The position numbers and the translations under genes were made by a program. Shown here piece after piece: positions 8,696 through 17,800 of a DNA stretch of 64,000 nt. The stretch covers positions 17,402-81,401 of the forward strand of contig NZ_JAODIW010000006.1 of assembly GCF_026586625.1 (NCBI RefSeq). The letters run 5' to 3'. Within the stretch, counting starts at the first letter, position 1, and each line of letters begins with the position of its first letter. Below the pieces are notes generated by a model. It had not been told where the DNA came from. It saw nothing but the letters and a program-made list of their open reading frames with translations, and did not search any database. The DNA comes from Halobium salinum. GTDB lineage: Archaea > Halobacteriota > Halobacteria > Halobacteriales > Haloferacaceae.

Positions 8696-10947
8696 GCGCG
8701 GGCGACGAGGAACTCGCGAAGGACCTGGGCCCGCTGGCGGCGCTGACCATCGGCGTCGGGACGATGATCGGGGCCGGCATCTTCGTCCTCCCGGGCGACG
8801 CCATCACCGACGCGGGCTCCTTCGCCGTCATCTCGTTCGTCCTGGGGGGGGCCATCGCGCTTCTGACCGCCTTCTCGGCCTCCGAGTTGGGGACCGCCAT
8901 GCCCCGCTCCGGGGGCGCGTACTACTACGTCAACCGCGCGCTCGGCCCGCTGTTCGGCAGCGTGGCGGGGTGGGCCAACTGGCTCGGCCTCGCCTTCGCC
9001 AGCGCGTTCTACATGGTCGGGTTCGGTCAGTACATCGCCAACATCCTCGCGACGTACACCGGGGTGTCGCTGTACGGCGGTCTCGGCCTCGGGCCGCTCG
9101 TCCTCACCGGCGTGAAAGTCGTCGCACTCGTCGGCGGCGCCCTGTTCGTCGCCATCAACTACGTCGGGGCGAAGGAGACCGGGAAACTGCAGAACATAAT
9201 CGTCGTGATTCTGGTCGCCATCCTCGCGGTGTTCACCGTGGTGGGGTCGACTCGCGCCGACCCGGCGAACCTGCCCGCAGGGAAGGGCATCGGCCCGATG
9301 CTGACGACGACCGGGCTCATCTTCGTCTCCTACCTCGGGTTCGTCCAGATCACGAGCGTCGCCGAGGAGATCAAGGAGCCAGGGAAGAACCTCCCGCGGG
9401 CCGTCATCGGGAGCGTCGTCATCGTGACGGCCATCTACGCGCTCGTGCTCGTCGTCATGTCGGCGGCGGTCGAGCAGGGGTTCATCGCCGACCTCCCCGC
9501 CGGCCAGATCGCCGTCGTCGAGGTCGGACGGCTCCTGCTGGGCCCGGTCGGCGCCATCGCGCTGCTCATCGGGGGGCTGCTCGCGACCGCCTCCAGCGCG
9601 AACGCCAGCATCCTCGCCTCCTCGCGCATCAACTTCGCGATGGGGCGCGACCGCATCCTCTCGCCCGAAATCAACGAGGTCCACCCGAACTACGGGACGC
9701 CGTACCGCGCCATCGCCATCACCGGCGCGCTCATCCTCGTCTTCATCGTCGCCGCTCCTATCGAGACGCTGGCGACGCTCGGGAGCGTGCTCCACCTCGT
9801 CATCTACGGCCTGCTCAACATCGCGCTGATCGTGATGCGCGAGGCCGACGTCGAGGGGTACGAGCCGTCGTACACCGTGCCGCTGTACCCCATCACCCCG
9901 ATACTCGGCTGTCTGCTCTCGTTCGCGCTCATCGTGTTCATCGCGCCGCTCGTCATCGCGCTGGGCGGGGTCGTCGTCCTCGGGGCGATGCTCTGGTATC
10001 TCGTGTACGCCCGTTCCCGGACGACGGAGGCGGGCGCGCTCACCGAGTACATCCTCGAGCGGAGCGAGGACCTGCCGAAGTCCGCGGTGTCGGCCGCGAC
10101 CTCCGTCCAGCCCGACGGCGGCGAGTTCCGCGTGATGGTCCCCCTCGCCAACCCCAGAACGGAGAAGACGCTCATCACGGTCGCCAGCGCCGTGGCGAAA
10201 CAGCGCGGCGGGACCGTCGACGCCGTCCACATCGTGACGGTGCCCGACCAGACCTCCCTCGAGTACGCCGCCAACCACCTCGACGACCACGAGAAGGACT
10301 ACCACGAGGTGCTCGACGCGGCGAAGCGCGACGCCGAGACGTTCGGCGTCCCCATCGAGACCCACACCATCGTCTCCCACCAGTCGTTCGACGGCATCTT
10401 CGACGCCGCGCGCCGACACAAAGCAGACCTCGTCGTGATGGGTCGCGGGGCGGACGCCCACGGCTCGCCCGGCCGCGTCGAGAGCAAGATCGACGAACTG
10501 GCGATGGACCTCCCGAGCGACTTCCTCGTGCTCGACGACCGCGGGTTCGCACCCGAACGCATCCTCGTGCCGACCGCCGGCGGCCCCGACTCCGAACTGA
10601 GCGCCGAGATCGCCGCGCTGCTGCGACAGGAGTACGGCTCCGAGGTCACCCTCCTGAACGTCAACGACGACGTGGCGGCCGGCGAGGCGTTCTTGGAGGA
10701 GTGGGCGACGGAGCGAGGTCTCGCCGACGCCGAACTGCGCGTCGAGAGCGGCGACGTGGAGACGGCCATCCGGAACGTCGCCAGCGAGCACTCGATGGTC
10801 ATCATCGGCGCGACCGAGCGCGGCCTCCTCTCGCGGCTCGTCCGCGGGTCGCTCGTGCTCGACGTGGTCGACGAAGTCGACTGCCCCGTGATGCTCGCCG
10901 AGAAGGCGCGCCCGCGCGGGCTACTCGAACGGCTGCTCGGTAAGTAG
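8692..10947 (+). CDS. APC-family amino-acid permease fused to two UspA domains
   Basis: A 751-residue membrane protein. Residues about 10-440 form a 12-helix APC (amino acid-polyamine-organocation) transporter; the first helix carries the substrate-binding signature [17 protein letters not shown]. Residues about 460-600 and 605-740 are two cytoplasmic Usp domains; the second ends with [16 protein letters not shown], a GxxGx9GS/T-type nucleotide-binding motif. This permease-Usp fusion is common in haloarchaea and suggests transport gated by nucleotide or stress state. It is co-translated with the upstream single-domain Usp protein. The transported amino acid is not predictable. Confidence 0.93.
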   Translation: MSAGDEELAKDLGPLAALTIGVGTMIGAGIFVLPGDAITDAGSFAVISFVLGGAIALLTAFSASELGTAMPRSGGAYYYVNRALGPLFGSVAGWANWLGLAFASAFYMVGFGQYIANILATYTGVSLYGGLGLGPLVLTGVKVVALVGGALFVAINYVGAKETGKLQNIIVVILVAILAVFTVVGSTRADPANLPAGKGIGPMLTTTGLIFVSYLGFVQITSVAEEIKEPGKNLPRAVIGSVVIVTAIYALVLVVMSAAVEQGFIADLPAGQIAVVEVGRLLLGPVGAIALLIGGLLATASSANASILASSRINFAMGRDRILSPEINEVHPNYGTPYRAIAITGALILVFIVAAPIETLATLGSVLHLVIYGLLNIALIVMREADVEGYEPSYTVPLYPITPILGCLLSFALIVFIAPLVIALGGVVVLGAMLWYLVYARSRTTEAGALTEYILERSEDLPKSAVSAATSVQPDGGEFRVMVPLANPRTEKTLITVASAVAKQRGGTVDAVHIVTVPDQTSLEYAANHLDDHEKDYHEVLDAAKRDAETFGVPIETHTIVSHQSFDGIFDAARRHKADLVVMGRGADAHGSPGRVESKIDELAMDLPSDFLVLDDRGFAPERILVPTAGGPDSELSAEIAALLRQEYGSEVTLLNVNDDVAAGEAFLEEWATERGLADAELRVESGDVETAIRNVASEHSMVIIGATERGLLSRLVRGSLVLDVVDEVDCPVMLAEKARPRGLLERLLGK

Positions 10948-10991
10948 CGACCACCGCTGCGTTCCTCCCGTGCCGGCGTCGATGCGGGAGA

Positions 10992-10998
10992 GATTTAC
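10992..10998 (+). promoter_or_regulatory. TATA box of the sulfatase-like gene
   Basis: GATTTAC is centred 27 bp upstream of ATG 11022, consistent with a leaderless transcript. Confidence 0.55.
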
Positions 10999-11021
10999 CC
11001 CGCCCCGCCGAACGCCCGCCA

Positions 11022-12596
11022 ATGACCAGTGACTCGCCCCGGAACGTCCTCTTCGTCGTGATGGACACGGTCCGGAAGAGCCACCTCGGCCCCTACGGCT
11101 ACGACCGACCGACGACCCCCGGTCTCGACGCCTTCGCCGAGGAGGCGACCGTCTTCGAGGAGGCGGTCGCTCCCGCGCCGTGGACGCTCCCCGTCCACGC
11201 CTCCCTGTTCACCGGGATGTACCCCCACCAGCACGGCGCCGACCAGGAGAACCCGTATCTGGAAGGGGCGACGACCCTCGCGGAGACCCTCTCCGCGGCC
11301 GGCTACGCCACCGCCTGCTACTCCTCGAACGCGTGGATTACCCCCTACACCCACCTCACCGACGGGTTCGACGACCAGGACAACTTCTTCGAGGTGATGC
11401 CCGGCGACTTCCTCTCCGGACCGCTCGCGAAGGCGTGGCGGACGATGAACGACAACGACCGGCTCCGAGCCGTCGCGGACAAACTCGTCAGCCTCGGCAA
11501 CACCGCCCACGAACTTCTCGCCGGCGGCGACACGGCCGACTCGAAGACGCCCGCCGTGATGGAGCGCACCGCGGGGTTCATCCGCGACGCCGAGGACGCC
11601 GGCGACGACTGGTTCGCGTTCGTCAACCTGATGGACGCCCACCTCCCCTACCACCCGCCCGAGGAGTTCGCCGAACGGTTCGCCCCCGGCGTCGACTCCA
11701 CCGCAGTGTGTCAGAACTCGAAGGAGTACAACTCCGGCGCCCGCGACATCGACGACGGGGAGTGGGCGGATATTCGAGGGCTGTACGACGCCGAAATCGC
11801 CCACATCGACGCCCAGCTCCGGCGCCTCTTCTCGTGGCTGAAGGAGACCGACCGCTGGGACGACACCGCGGTCGTCGTCTGTGCCGACCACGGCGAACTG
11901 CACGGCGAACACGACCTCTACGGCCACGAGTTCGGGCTGTACGACCCGCTCGTCAACGTCCCCCTGCTGGTCAAGCATCCCGCCCTCGAGACGGGTGAGC
12001 GCCGCGAGGACACCGTCGAACTCGTCGACCTCTACCACACCGTGCTCGACTCCCTCGGCGTCGAAGGCGGGACGCCAACCGAGGAGGGCGACGAGGCGGT
12101 CGCGCTCGACCGCACGCGCTCGCTCCTCTCCGCCGACTATCGTGAGTTCGCCACCGTCGACGACGTAGACCGCGACCCCGGACAGGTCGGCGGCCCCGAC
12201 GGCGAGTACGGGTTCGTCGAGTACTCCCGTCCCGTGGTCGAACTCAAGCAGTTGGAGGAGAAGGCCTCCGCGGCCGGGCTGACGGTTCCCGAGCAGTCCC
12301 GGTTCCGCTCCCGGATGCGCGCCGCCCGCCGACCGGACGCGAAGTACACCCGCATCTCCCGAATCGAGGACGAGGCGTTCGCTCTCGACGACGACCCCGA
12401 CGAGGAGCGCAACCTCGCGGGGGAGTTCGAAGACCACGAGGCGCTCCGGGAGACGGAGGCGGCCCTCGCTCGCTTCGAGGAGGCGGCCGGCGGCGCGTGG
12501 GTCGGCGAGGAGGAGGGCGAGGCGACCGACGAAGCCGTCCAGGAGATGGACGAGGAGGCACAGGAGCGCCTGCGCGACCTCGGGTATCTGGAGTAG
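11022..12596 (+). CDS. Sulfatase-like alkaline-phosphatase-superfamily hydrolase, Thr in place of the catalytic Cys
   Basis: A 524-residue member of the sulfatase/alkaline phosphatase superfamily. Metal-binding features are present: NVLFVVMDTVR at the N-terminus, MDAHLPYHPP in the middle, and VVVCADHGELHGEH. The nucleophile region reads WTLPVHASLFTG (Thr55 to Gly65), whereas true sulfatases need a Cys or Ser there, converted to formylglycine, followed by P-x-R. Here Thr55 and His59 occupy the Cys and Arg positions. That argues against a classical sulfatase and for a phosphoesterase or phosphotransferase using Thr. No signal peptide is visible. The C-terminal third is acidic and specific to this branch. 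It is transcribed alone. Confidence 0.85.
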   Translation: MTSDSPRNVLFVVMDTVRKSHLGPYGYDRPTTPGLDAFAEEATVFEEAVAPAPWTLPVHASLFTGMYPHQHGADQENPYLEGATTLAETLSAAGYATACYSSNAWITPYTHLTDGFDDQDNFFEVMPGDFLSGPLAKAWRTMNDNDRLRAVADKLVSLGNTAHELLAGGDTADSKTPAVMERTAGFIRDAEDAGDDWFAFVNLMDAHLPYHPPEEFAERFAPGVDSTAVCQNSKEYNSGARDIDDGEWADIRGLYDAEIAHIDAQLRRLFSWLKETDRWDDTAVVVCADHGELHGEHDLYGHEFGLYDPLVNVPLLVKHPALETGERREDTVELVDLYHTVLDSLGVEGGTPTEEGDEAVALDRTRSLLSADYREFATVDDVDRDPGQVGGPDGEYGFVEYSRPVVELKQLEEKASAAGLTVPEQSRFRSRMRAARRPDAKYTRISRIEDEAFALDDDPDEERNLAGEFEDHEALRETEAALARFEEAAGGAWVGEEEGEATDEAVQEMDEEAQERLRDLGYLE

Positions 12597-12629
12597 TCCA
12601 ACGTCGGCGGTCGGTTCCTTCCTCCCGAG

Positions 12630-12959
12630 TCACGTTCCCGAGGTAATCTGGAGCCCCGCGACGCCGGCGACGACGAGACAGATACAGCCCAACCTGATTG
12701 CAGTCGCCGGCTCGTCGAAGAGGTAGATGCCCAGGAGGGCAGTACCGACGGCGCCGATGCCCGTCCACACCGCGTACGCCGTGCCGACGGGGAGCGTCTC
12801 GACCGCCCGCGCGAGCAGGAGGACGCTGACGGCCATCGCGCCGACCACGACCGCGGTCGCCCGGAGGTTCCGGAAGCCGTCGGCGTACTCCAGGCCGACG
12901 GCCCACACCGTCTCGAACAGCGCCGCGACGACTAACACCAGCCACGCTCGGCCGACCAC
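12630..12959 (-). CDS. SMR-family transporter, Gdx/SugE (guanidinium exporter) type
   Basis: A 109-residue protein with four transmembrane helices. The essential membrane-embedded glutamate is Glu16 in ALFETVWAVGLEYADGF, a first-helix sequence closer to Gdx/SugE than to EmrE/QacE. Helix 3 carries WTGIGAVGTALLGI, the dimer-packing region. Family members are antiparallel homodimers exchanging protons for guanidinium or hydrophobic cations. It begins 3 bp after the panE stop, so the two genes are probably transcribed together. Guanidinium specificity is inferred from the subtype. It converges on the sulfatase-like gene. Confidence 0.88.
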   Translation of the reverse strand: MVGRAWLVLVVAALFETVWAVGLEYADGFRNLRATAVVVGAMAVSVLLLARAVETLPVGTAYAVWTGIGAVGTALLGIYLFDEPATAIRLGCICLVVAGVAGLQITSGT

Positions 12960-12962
12960 GGT

Positions 12963-13874
12963 TCAACGCACCCCCGCGCCGCGCTCCCACGCCCGAAGCA
13001 GCCGCGTCAACGTCCGGTTCGTCGGCACCCCGACGTCGTGGCGTTCGGCCCGGTCGACCACCGCACCGTTGAGCGCGTCCACCTCGGTTCGGCTCCTGGA
13101 CTCCACGTCCTGTAGCATCGACGACCGGTTCGTCGCGGTCGCCGACGCGACCCGCTCGACGGCCGCCCTAGCCTGTCGGTTCGACAGCGGGACCCCCTCG
13201 GCGCGAGCCACTCTGGCGGTTTCGTGGGCGGCCTCGCGGGCGAGCCGCGGCGCGTTCTCCCCCTTCCCGGGCGGGTCGCCGCCGACGAGGGCGCCGTTCT
13301 CGACGCGGCAGAGTGCGGTGGTCGCGTTGATTCCCGCGTTGACCGCCAGTTTCTCCCAGCGTCTGCGGGGCATGTCGCTCGCGACGAGCGTCCGTACGTC
13401 CGCGGCGCGGAAGGCGCGGCCGACGCGCTCGGCGACGGGGTCCGGCCCGCGGTCGAGTCCGCCGACGACGACGCGGCCGACGCCGGTGCAGTCGACGAGG
13501 CCCGATTCGCGCAGGCGTGCGCCGTAGGAGGCCGTACCGGCGACGACCGGCGCGTCGAGTTCCGCGAGCCGCTCCTCGGTGAGCCCGTTCTGGAGCGAGC
13601 AGACCGCGCCGTAGTCGCCGTCGGCGAGCGCCTCGACGGCGGCCGCGGTGTCGTAGCTCTTCACCGTCACGAGGACGAGGTCGGCCGATTCGGGAGCGGT
13701 CGTGTCCGCGTCCGGGTCGACGTCCGCCTCGACCTCCCCCTCGATTCGGAGGCCATCCTTCCGGACCGTCGAGACGTGCGGGTCGCGGCCGACGAGCGTC
13801 ACGTCGTGTGCGCGGGCGAGGAGGCCGCCGAGGAGACTCCCGAGGCTCCCGGCGCCGAAGACGACGATGTCCAT
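12963..13874 (-). CDS. panE: Ketopantoate reductase (2-dehydropantoate 2-reductase)
   Basis: A 303-residue NAD(P)-dependent reductase that reduces 2-dehydropantoate to pantoate for coenzyme A synthesis. The Rossmann motif is at the extreme N-terminus (IVVFGAGSLGSLLGG). The active-site Lys follows in RRWEKLAVNAGINATTAL, and the C-terminal domain conserves a late Ser/Glu-containing helix (SSMLQDVESRSRTEVDALNG is typical). ATG 13874 places the nucleotide-binding strand correctly. It is upstream of, and closely linked to, the SMR transporter; no metabolic link between them is obvious. Confidence 0.93.
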   Translation of the reverse strand: MDIVVFGAGSLGSLLGGLLARAHDVTLVGRDPHVSTVRKDGLRIEGEVEADVDPDADTTAPESADLVLVTVKSYDTAAAVEALADGDYGAVCSLQNGLTEERLAELDAPVVAGTASYGARLRESGLVDCTGVGRVVVGGLDRGPDPVAERVGRAFRAADVRTLVASDMPRRRWEKLAVNAGINATTALCRVENGALVGGDPPGKGENAPRLAREAAHETARVARAEGVPLSNRQARAAVERVASATATNRSSMLQDVESRSRTEVDALNGAVVDRAERHDVGVPTNRTLTRLLRAWERGAGVR

Positions 13875-13925
13875 GGACGTCGCTGGACTGCGAAGCTGAA
13901 AAAGTCGGCAGGTTCCGGCGCCCGG

Positions 13926-14234
13926 TCAGTCCTCGGTCCAGTAGTACAGCTCCTCCTTGCCGGCGCCACAGCTGGGACACTCCTCGGGGAGCGAGTGGAT
14001 GCGACCCATCTCGCCACACTCCCAGCAGCGCCACATCAGTTGCGCCTCGCCGAGTTCGCTACTGGACAGCGTCTCCTCGTGGAGTGACTCGACGTTCTCG
14101 TGGACGCGGACGTAGAACCCGGCGTCGTCGAACCCGCGGATGACGCCCAGCTCCGTCCCGTCCGTGTCGAACACCGCCTCGCCGAGTTCGAGGTCCTCGA
14201 ACGCCTCCGCCGTGCCGCCTTCGCTCTGAGCCAT
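13926..14234 (-). CDS. Small zinc-ribbon protein, tandem paralog A
   Basis: A 102-residue acidic protein. A PRC-barrel-like beta-rich N-terminal region (DTDGTELGVIRGFDDAGFYV) is followed by a rubredoxin-like zinc ribbon: WRCWECGEMG and CPSCGAGKEELYYWTED. ATG 14234 was chosen because it gives the same length and register as the neighbouring paralog. Its relative at 14334-14642 is also 102 residues and shares the LMWRC...CGEMG and YYWTED segments, so the pair arose by tandem duplication. Family members are frequent in haloarchaea; the function is unknown. Confidence 0.85.
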   Translation of the reverse strand: MAQSEGGTAEAFEDLELGEAVFDTDGTELGVIRGFDDAGFYVRVHENVESLHEETLSSSELGEAQLMWRCWECGEMGRIHSLPEECPSCGAGKEELYYWTED

Positions 14235-14333
14235 GTGTATTGATACCATCTGTCGGGGCAAAAACCGTCGCATCTGTTCGGTGGTCGACCGGTTCCCGCG
14301 AGGACGAGTTCCGGGAGGCGGCCCCGTGCGCGC

Positions 14334-14642
14334 TCAGTCCTCGGTCCAGTAGTAGAGTTGCTCCTTCTCGACGCCGCAGTTGGGGCAGGTGTCGGGGATG
14401 TCCGGTGCGTCGCCGAGGTCGCCCATCTCGCCGCAGTTCGAACAGCGCCACATCAGTTCGGCCTCGCCGAACTCGTGGCCGGCGCGCTCGTGTTCGACCG
14501 AGAGCGAGACGATGCCCTCGCGAGTCGTCACGAAGAAGCCGTCCTCGTCGAAGCCGCGGACGCGACCGACGGGGTCGCCGCCTTCCGTGTAGAGGGTGGT
14601 GCCGATGGTGACGCGACTCTCCTGGGGGTCGTCGGAAGACAT
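14334..14642 (-). CDS. Small zinc-ribbon protein, tandem paralog B
   Basis: A 102-residue acidic protein paralogous to the downstream gene. The N-terminal domain contains TEGGDPVGRVRGFDEDGFFV and the C-terminal ribbon has WRCSNCGEMG, CPNCGVEKEQLYYWTED. ATG 14642 is preferred; the longer in-frame extension upstream is unlike the paralog and overlaps the intergenic ORB-like motif. The two Cys pairs should bind one zinc. About 100 bp separate it from paralog A on the same strand. The biochemical role is unknown. Confidence 0.85.
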   Translation of the reverse strand: MSSDDPQESRVTIGTTLYTEGGDPVGRVRGFDEDGFFVTTREGIVSLSVEHERAGHEFGEAELMWRCSNCGEMGDLGDAPDIPDTCPNCGVEKEQLYYWTED

Positions 14643-14694
14643 GGGTCGATGGACGCGCGCCGAGGAGAAAAAGCCGCGTGGGGGTCGGTGGCGA

Positions 14695-14715
14695 ACCCCT
14701 CCGTTTCGGGTCGAG
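14695..14715 (-). other. ORB-like motif between the zinc-ribbon gene and polC
   Basis: On the minus strand this reads CTCGACCCGAAACGGAGGGG followed by T, matching the origin ORBs of this window except at two positions. It lies in the 221-bp interval between the 3' end of the polymerase D large subunit and the start of a small zinc-ribbon gene, far from orc1. Confidence 0.55.
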
Positions 14716-14760
14716 ATAACTGACTGTTGGTGGTGAGGTGTGCTGGAGTGCAGCTCTGTT

Positions 14761-14862
14761 GTCGACCGCAAGCGAGGCCGGAGGCCGAGCGAGCGGGGAT
14801 TTTTGGTCGAGCTTTTTGCGCCGAGCGGTGGCCGAAGGCCACCCGAGGCGGGAAAAGGTCGG
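14761..14862 (-). repeat. polC 3' element, copy of the polB 3' element
   Basis: It starts immediately after the stop codon of the polymerase D large subunit. In sense order it holds CGACCTTTT, a hairpin (GGTGGCC-TTC-GGCCACC), AAAAGCTCGACCAAAAA, and GCTCGCTCGGCCTCCGGCCT ending in GCGGTCGAC. The same order with nearly identical sequence follows the small-subunit gene at 52943-53052. It may be a bidirectional terminator or an RNA processing element. Confidence 0.7.
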
Positions 14863-14863
14863 T

Positions 14864-17800
14864 CTACATGAAGTCGGCAATGCCGCTCTGCTTGTTCTTG
14901 TCGTTCTCGAACACGGATTCGAGGCTCCTATCCAGCACTTCGAGGCGCTGTTTCGTGTAGGGCCGGCAGTCGAACTCCTCGGCCACCTCGATGGCGGTGT
15001 CCATGTACTTGTTCACGGACCCTTGATGGACGGTGAGGTTGACCCGGCCGCCACACTCCCGGCAGTCGCCGGTGAGAGGCATTCTTCTATATTTCTCCCC
15101 GCAGTCGAGACAGCGCGTCTCCTGGCGGGAGAACGCGCGGAGGTTCCCGATGAGGTCGGGGAGGAAGTGGTACTCGATGACGCGCTCGGCCACGTCGGTC
15201 TCGTCGACGGCGTACAGCTTTCGGGCGAGCGCGAGCTGGGCGTCCATCTTGTCCATCATCGACCCGAGCGTCTTATACGCCGAGAGCGCGGGGCCGAGGT
15301 GGATGTCCGTGGTGTCGTGGCTGTGGACGAAGTCGGTGTACTCGCGGTCGGTGCCGAGGGTCTCCTCGGCGATTCGCATGCAGTCTTCCACGTCGTCGGG
15401 GTCGGCCATCTCCCGGGTCGCCTCGTAGAACTCCCGCGGGTACTGGCGCACGATGTCCATGTTGTGGGCCTCGTCGTCGATTTCGGACGGGTCGATGCGC
15501 GAGGACATCACGAGCGGGGCGTCCATCTGCCCGCCGCGCTTGTCCGGGAGGAACTCCTTCGAGAAGTTGAGCAGGCCGTCCATCAGGAGCATCACGCAGT
15601 CCTCGTCGCCGTCGCACTGCCCCGAGTAGAGGCCGTCGGCGACGAGCGTGTGGTCCTCGGCGACGGTGAGACAGTAGACGGCGTCGAGGTCGTCGGGCGC
15701 CGGGACGAAGTCGACGCCGACGACTTCGTCGAGGTCCAGTCTGCCGGTCGGCGTCGAGACGCTGGTCGTCGCCTCCGAGTGCGACACCTCCATCGCCCCA
15801 CCGTCCGGGAGCGCGGTCCCGGCCACGGCAGAGCCGCCGCCGGGCGCCTCCGTCGGCAACGGGATGCGGTCGCCGATGCCGAGTTCGCGGGCGTCACAGC
15901 GCCGGATGGGAGCGGCGTCGTCGTCGTCGGCCGAGCCGTCCCCGACCTCGCCCTCTGTCCTGTCCCACTTCACCATCGTGTGTCGGGGGGTGACCGTCAG
16001 CGACCGACCGGTCGCGGTCTCGACTTCGACGAGGAAGTCGGGTGCCGGATGTTTCGAGACGGCGTCGACGGGGCGGACGGCTTCGGTCCCGTCCGGTCCG
16101 ATAGCGGGGACGGCGAGGCCGTCGTCCGCGTCCAGTTCCTGCACGAGGGTGCCGAAGTCGTCCTCCCGGGGGTCGTCCAGGCGGGACTCCACGAGGCTCG
16201 CGACCGACTGCTCGCGCCAGTCGGTGTCGTCGCCGCCGTCCGTCCCGTCGGTCTCACGCACCCGAACTCGGGTGTCCGGGTGGAAGCAGTTCCGGCGCTT
16301 GGCGGCGTGGAAGTACGGATGGGCGTAGCCGACGGCGGCGCTGGTGAACCCGACGACGCGCCCGACGACGGCCGCGGACGTGTGCGGCGCCATCCCGAAG
16401 ACGAGTTCGCCGACGAGTTCGTCGCGCTCCTCCACGTCGTAGAACGCCGGCAGGTCGTAGAAGCGTTCGAGGAGGTCGTCGACGAAGTTCGCCGTCTTCA
16501 GCATGTGTTCTGCCGCGCCGTCCGAGAGCACGATGTCCTGTACCTTCAGTTCGACCAGTTGGTCGTCGTGGCGGAGGGGTTCGCCGTCGATGTCGGTCTC
16601 GTAGCCGAGCCCTCGGAAGTGCTCCGCCGTCACGTCGAGTTCCTCGGGGCGGACCGACGTGACCGGGAGGTCGGTCATGTCGTAGCGGACCGTCCCGTCC
16701 TTGAACGACGTGACGCCGTGTTTCGCCCGGAGGACGCCCTTCTCGATGGGTTCGGGCGTCTTCGTCGCCGAGGTGAGCCCCTTCACCCCCTTGAGTATCT
16801 GGAAGGCGGCCTCGCGCTCGGAGACCGCGTCGAGAGCGCCGCGCAGTTCCGCCCCGAGGTCGACGGTGTGCCAGTCTGGGCTCTCGACCTCCCGCTCGCA
16901 ACGGGGACACTCGACGCGGCCGGACTCGTCGGGTTCGGCGACGCGGTCGCACTCCTCACAGACGTAGTGCGGCTCGGTGTGCGCACCGCAGTCGGGGCAG
17001 GCGTTCTTGTACGTTTCCGTCCCGCAGTCGCCGCACTTGCGCTCGCCGATGAGCACGTCGACGATTCCCCGTCCTTTCTCGCCGCGGTTGCGGGCAGCCT
17101 CGGCCACGTCGCGCTGGCTCCCGCCGGCCTCCGCGATGGGGAAGAGGGTGTGGACCGCCGGCGAGAGGTCGCGAGACTCCGATTTCTCCGGGCGACCCAT
17201 CCGCGCCCCGATGCGGGTCGGCGCGCGCTCCCGGACGGCGAAGGGTGCGACCGCCTCGACGGCCTTCATCGCGTTGTCGCCGCCGTCCCACTCGCGGGCC
17301 TCGGCGGGGAGGTCGTCGGCGCTCCACGTCTTTCGGAGTGGACCGTCGACGGCGAGGTCGGCGCCTTCGGTCGCCCCCGTGGGCTCGTCGGCTACTGGGT
17401 CGATGCCGGCGGCTTCCTCGTCGTCTGCGTCGTCCGCGAACTCGACCGCGCCGCCGTCCGCGACTGCGTCCGAGGCGCCACCGTCCCCGCCGGCGTCGGC
17501 CTCGACGACGCCGAGCGTCCGCACGAACGGTCGCCAGTCCGGCACGCGGAGGGTCTCCTCGGTCTGGCGGTGTTCGACGAGGAGCACTTCGAGTGCGCGC
17601 CGAGTCTCCTCGGTGTTGTCGAGGACGAGGACGCCGTCGGTGCCCGTGGCGGTGCGGTCGTCCTCGAGTTCGCCGGCCGCGACGGTCTCGGCGAGCGCCT
17701 CGAAGCGCTCGACCGGGACGTCGTGCCAGCAGTAGGTGTATGCCGGATGGAGCGGGGCGTCGTACTCGCTCACCCACTCCAGAGCCTCGGCGGCGCTCGG

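Noticed and set aside
8218..10791. An 857-residue frame on the minus strand opposite the permease
   Set aside because: Antisense shadow; the plus strand has coherent APC and Usp domains.
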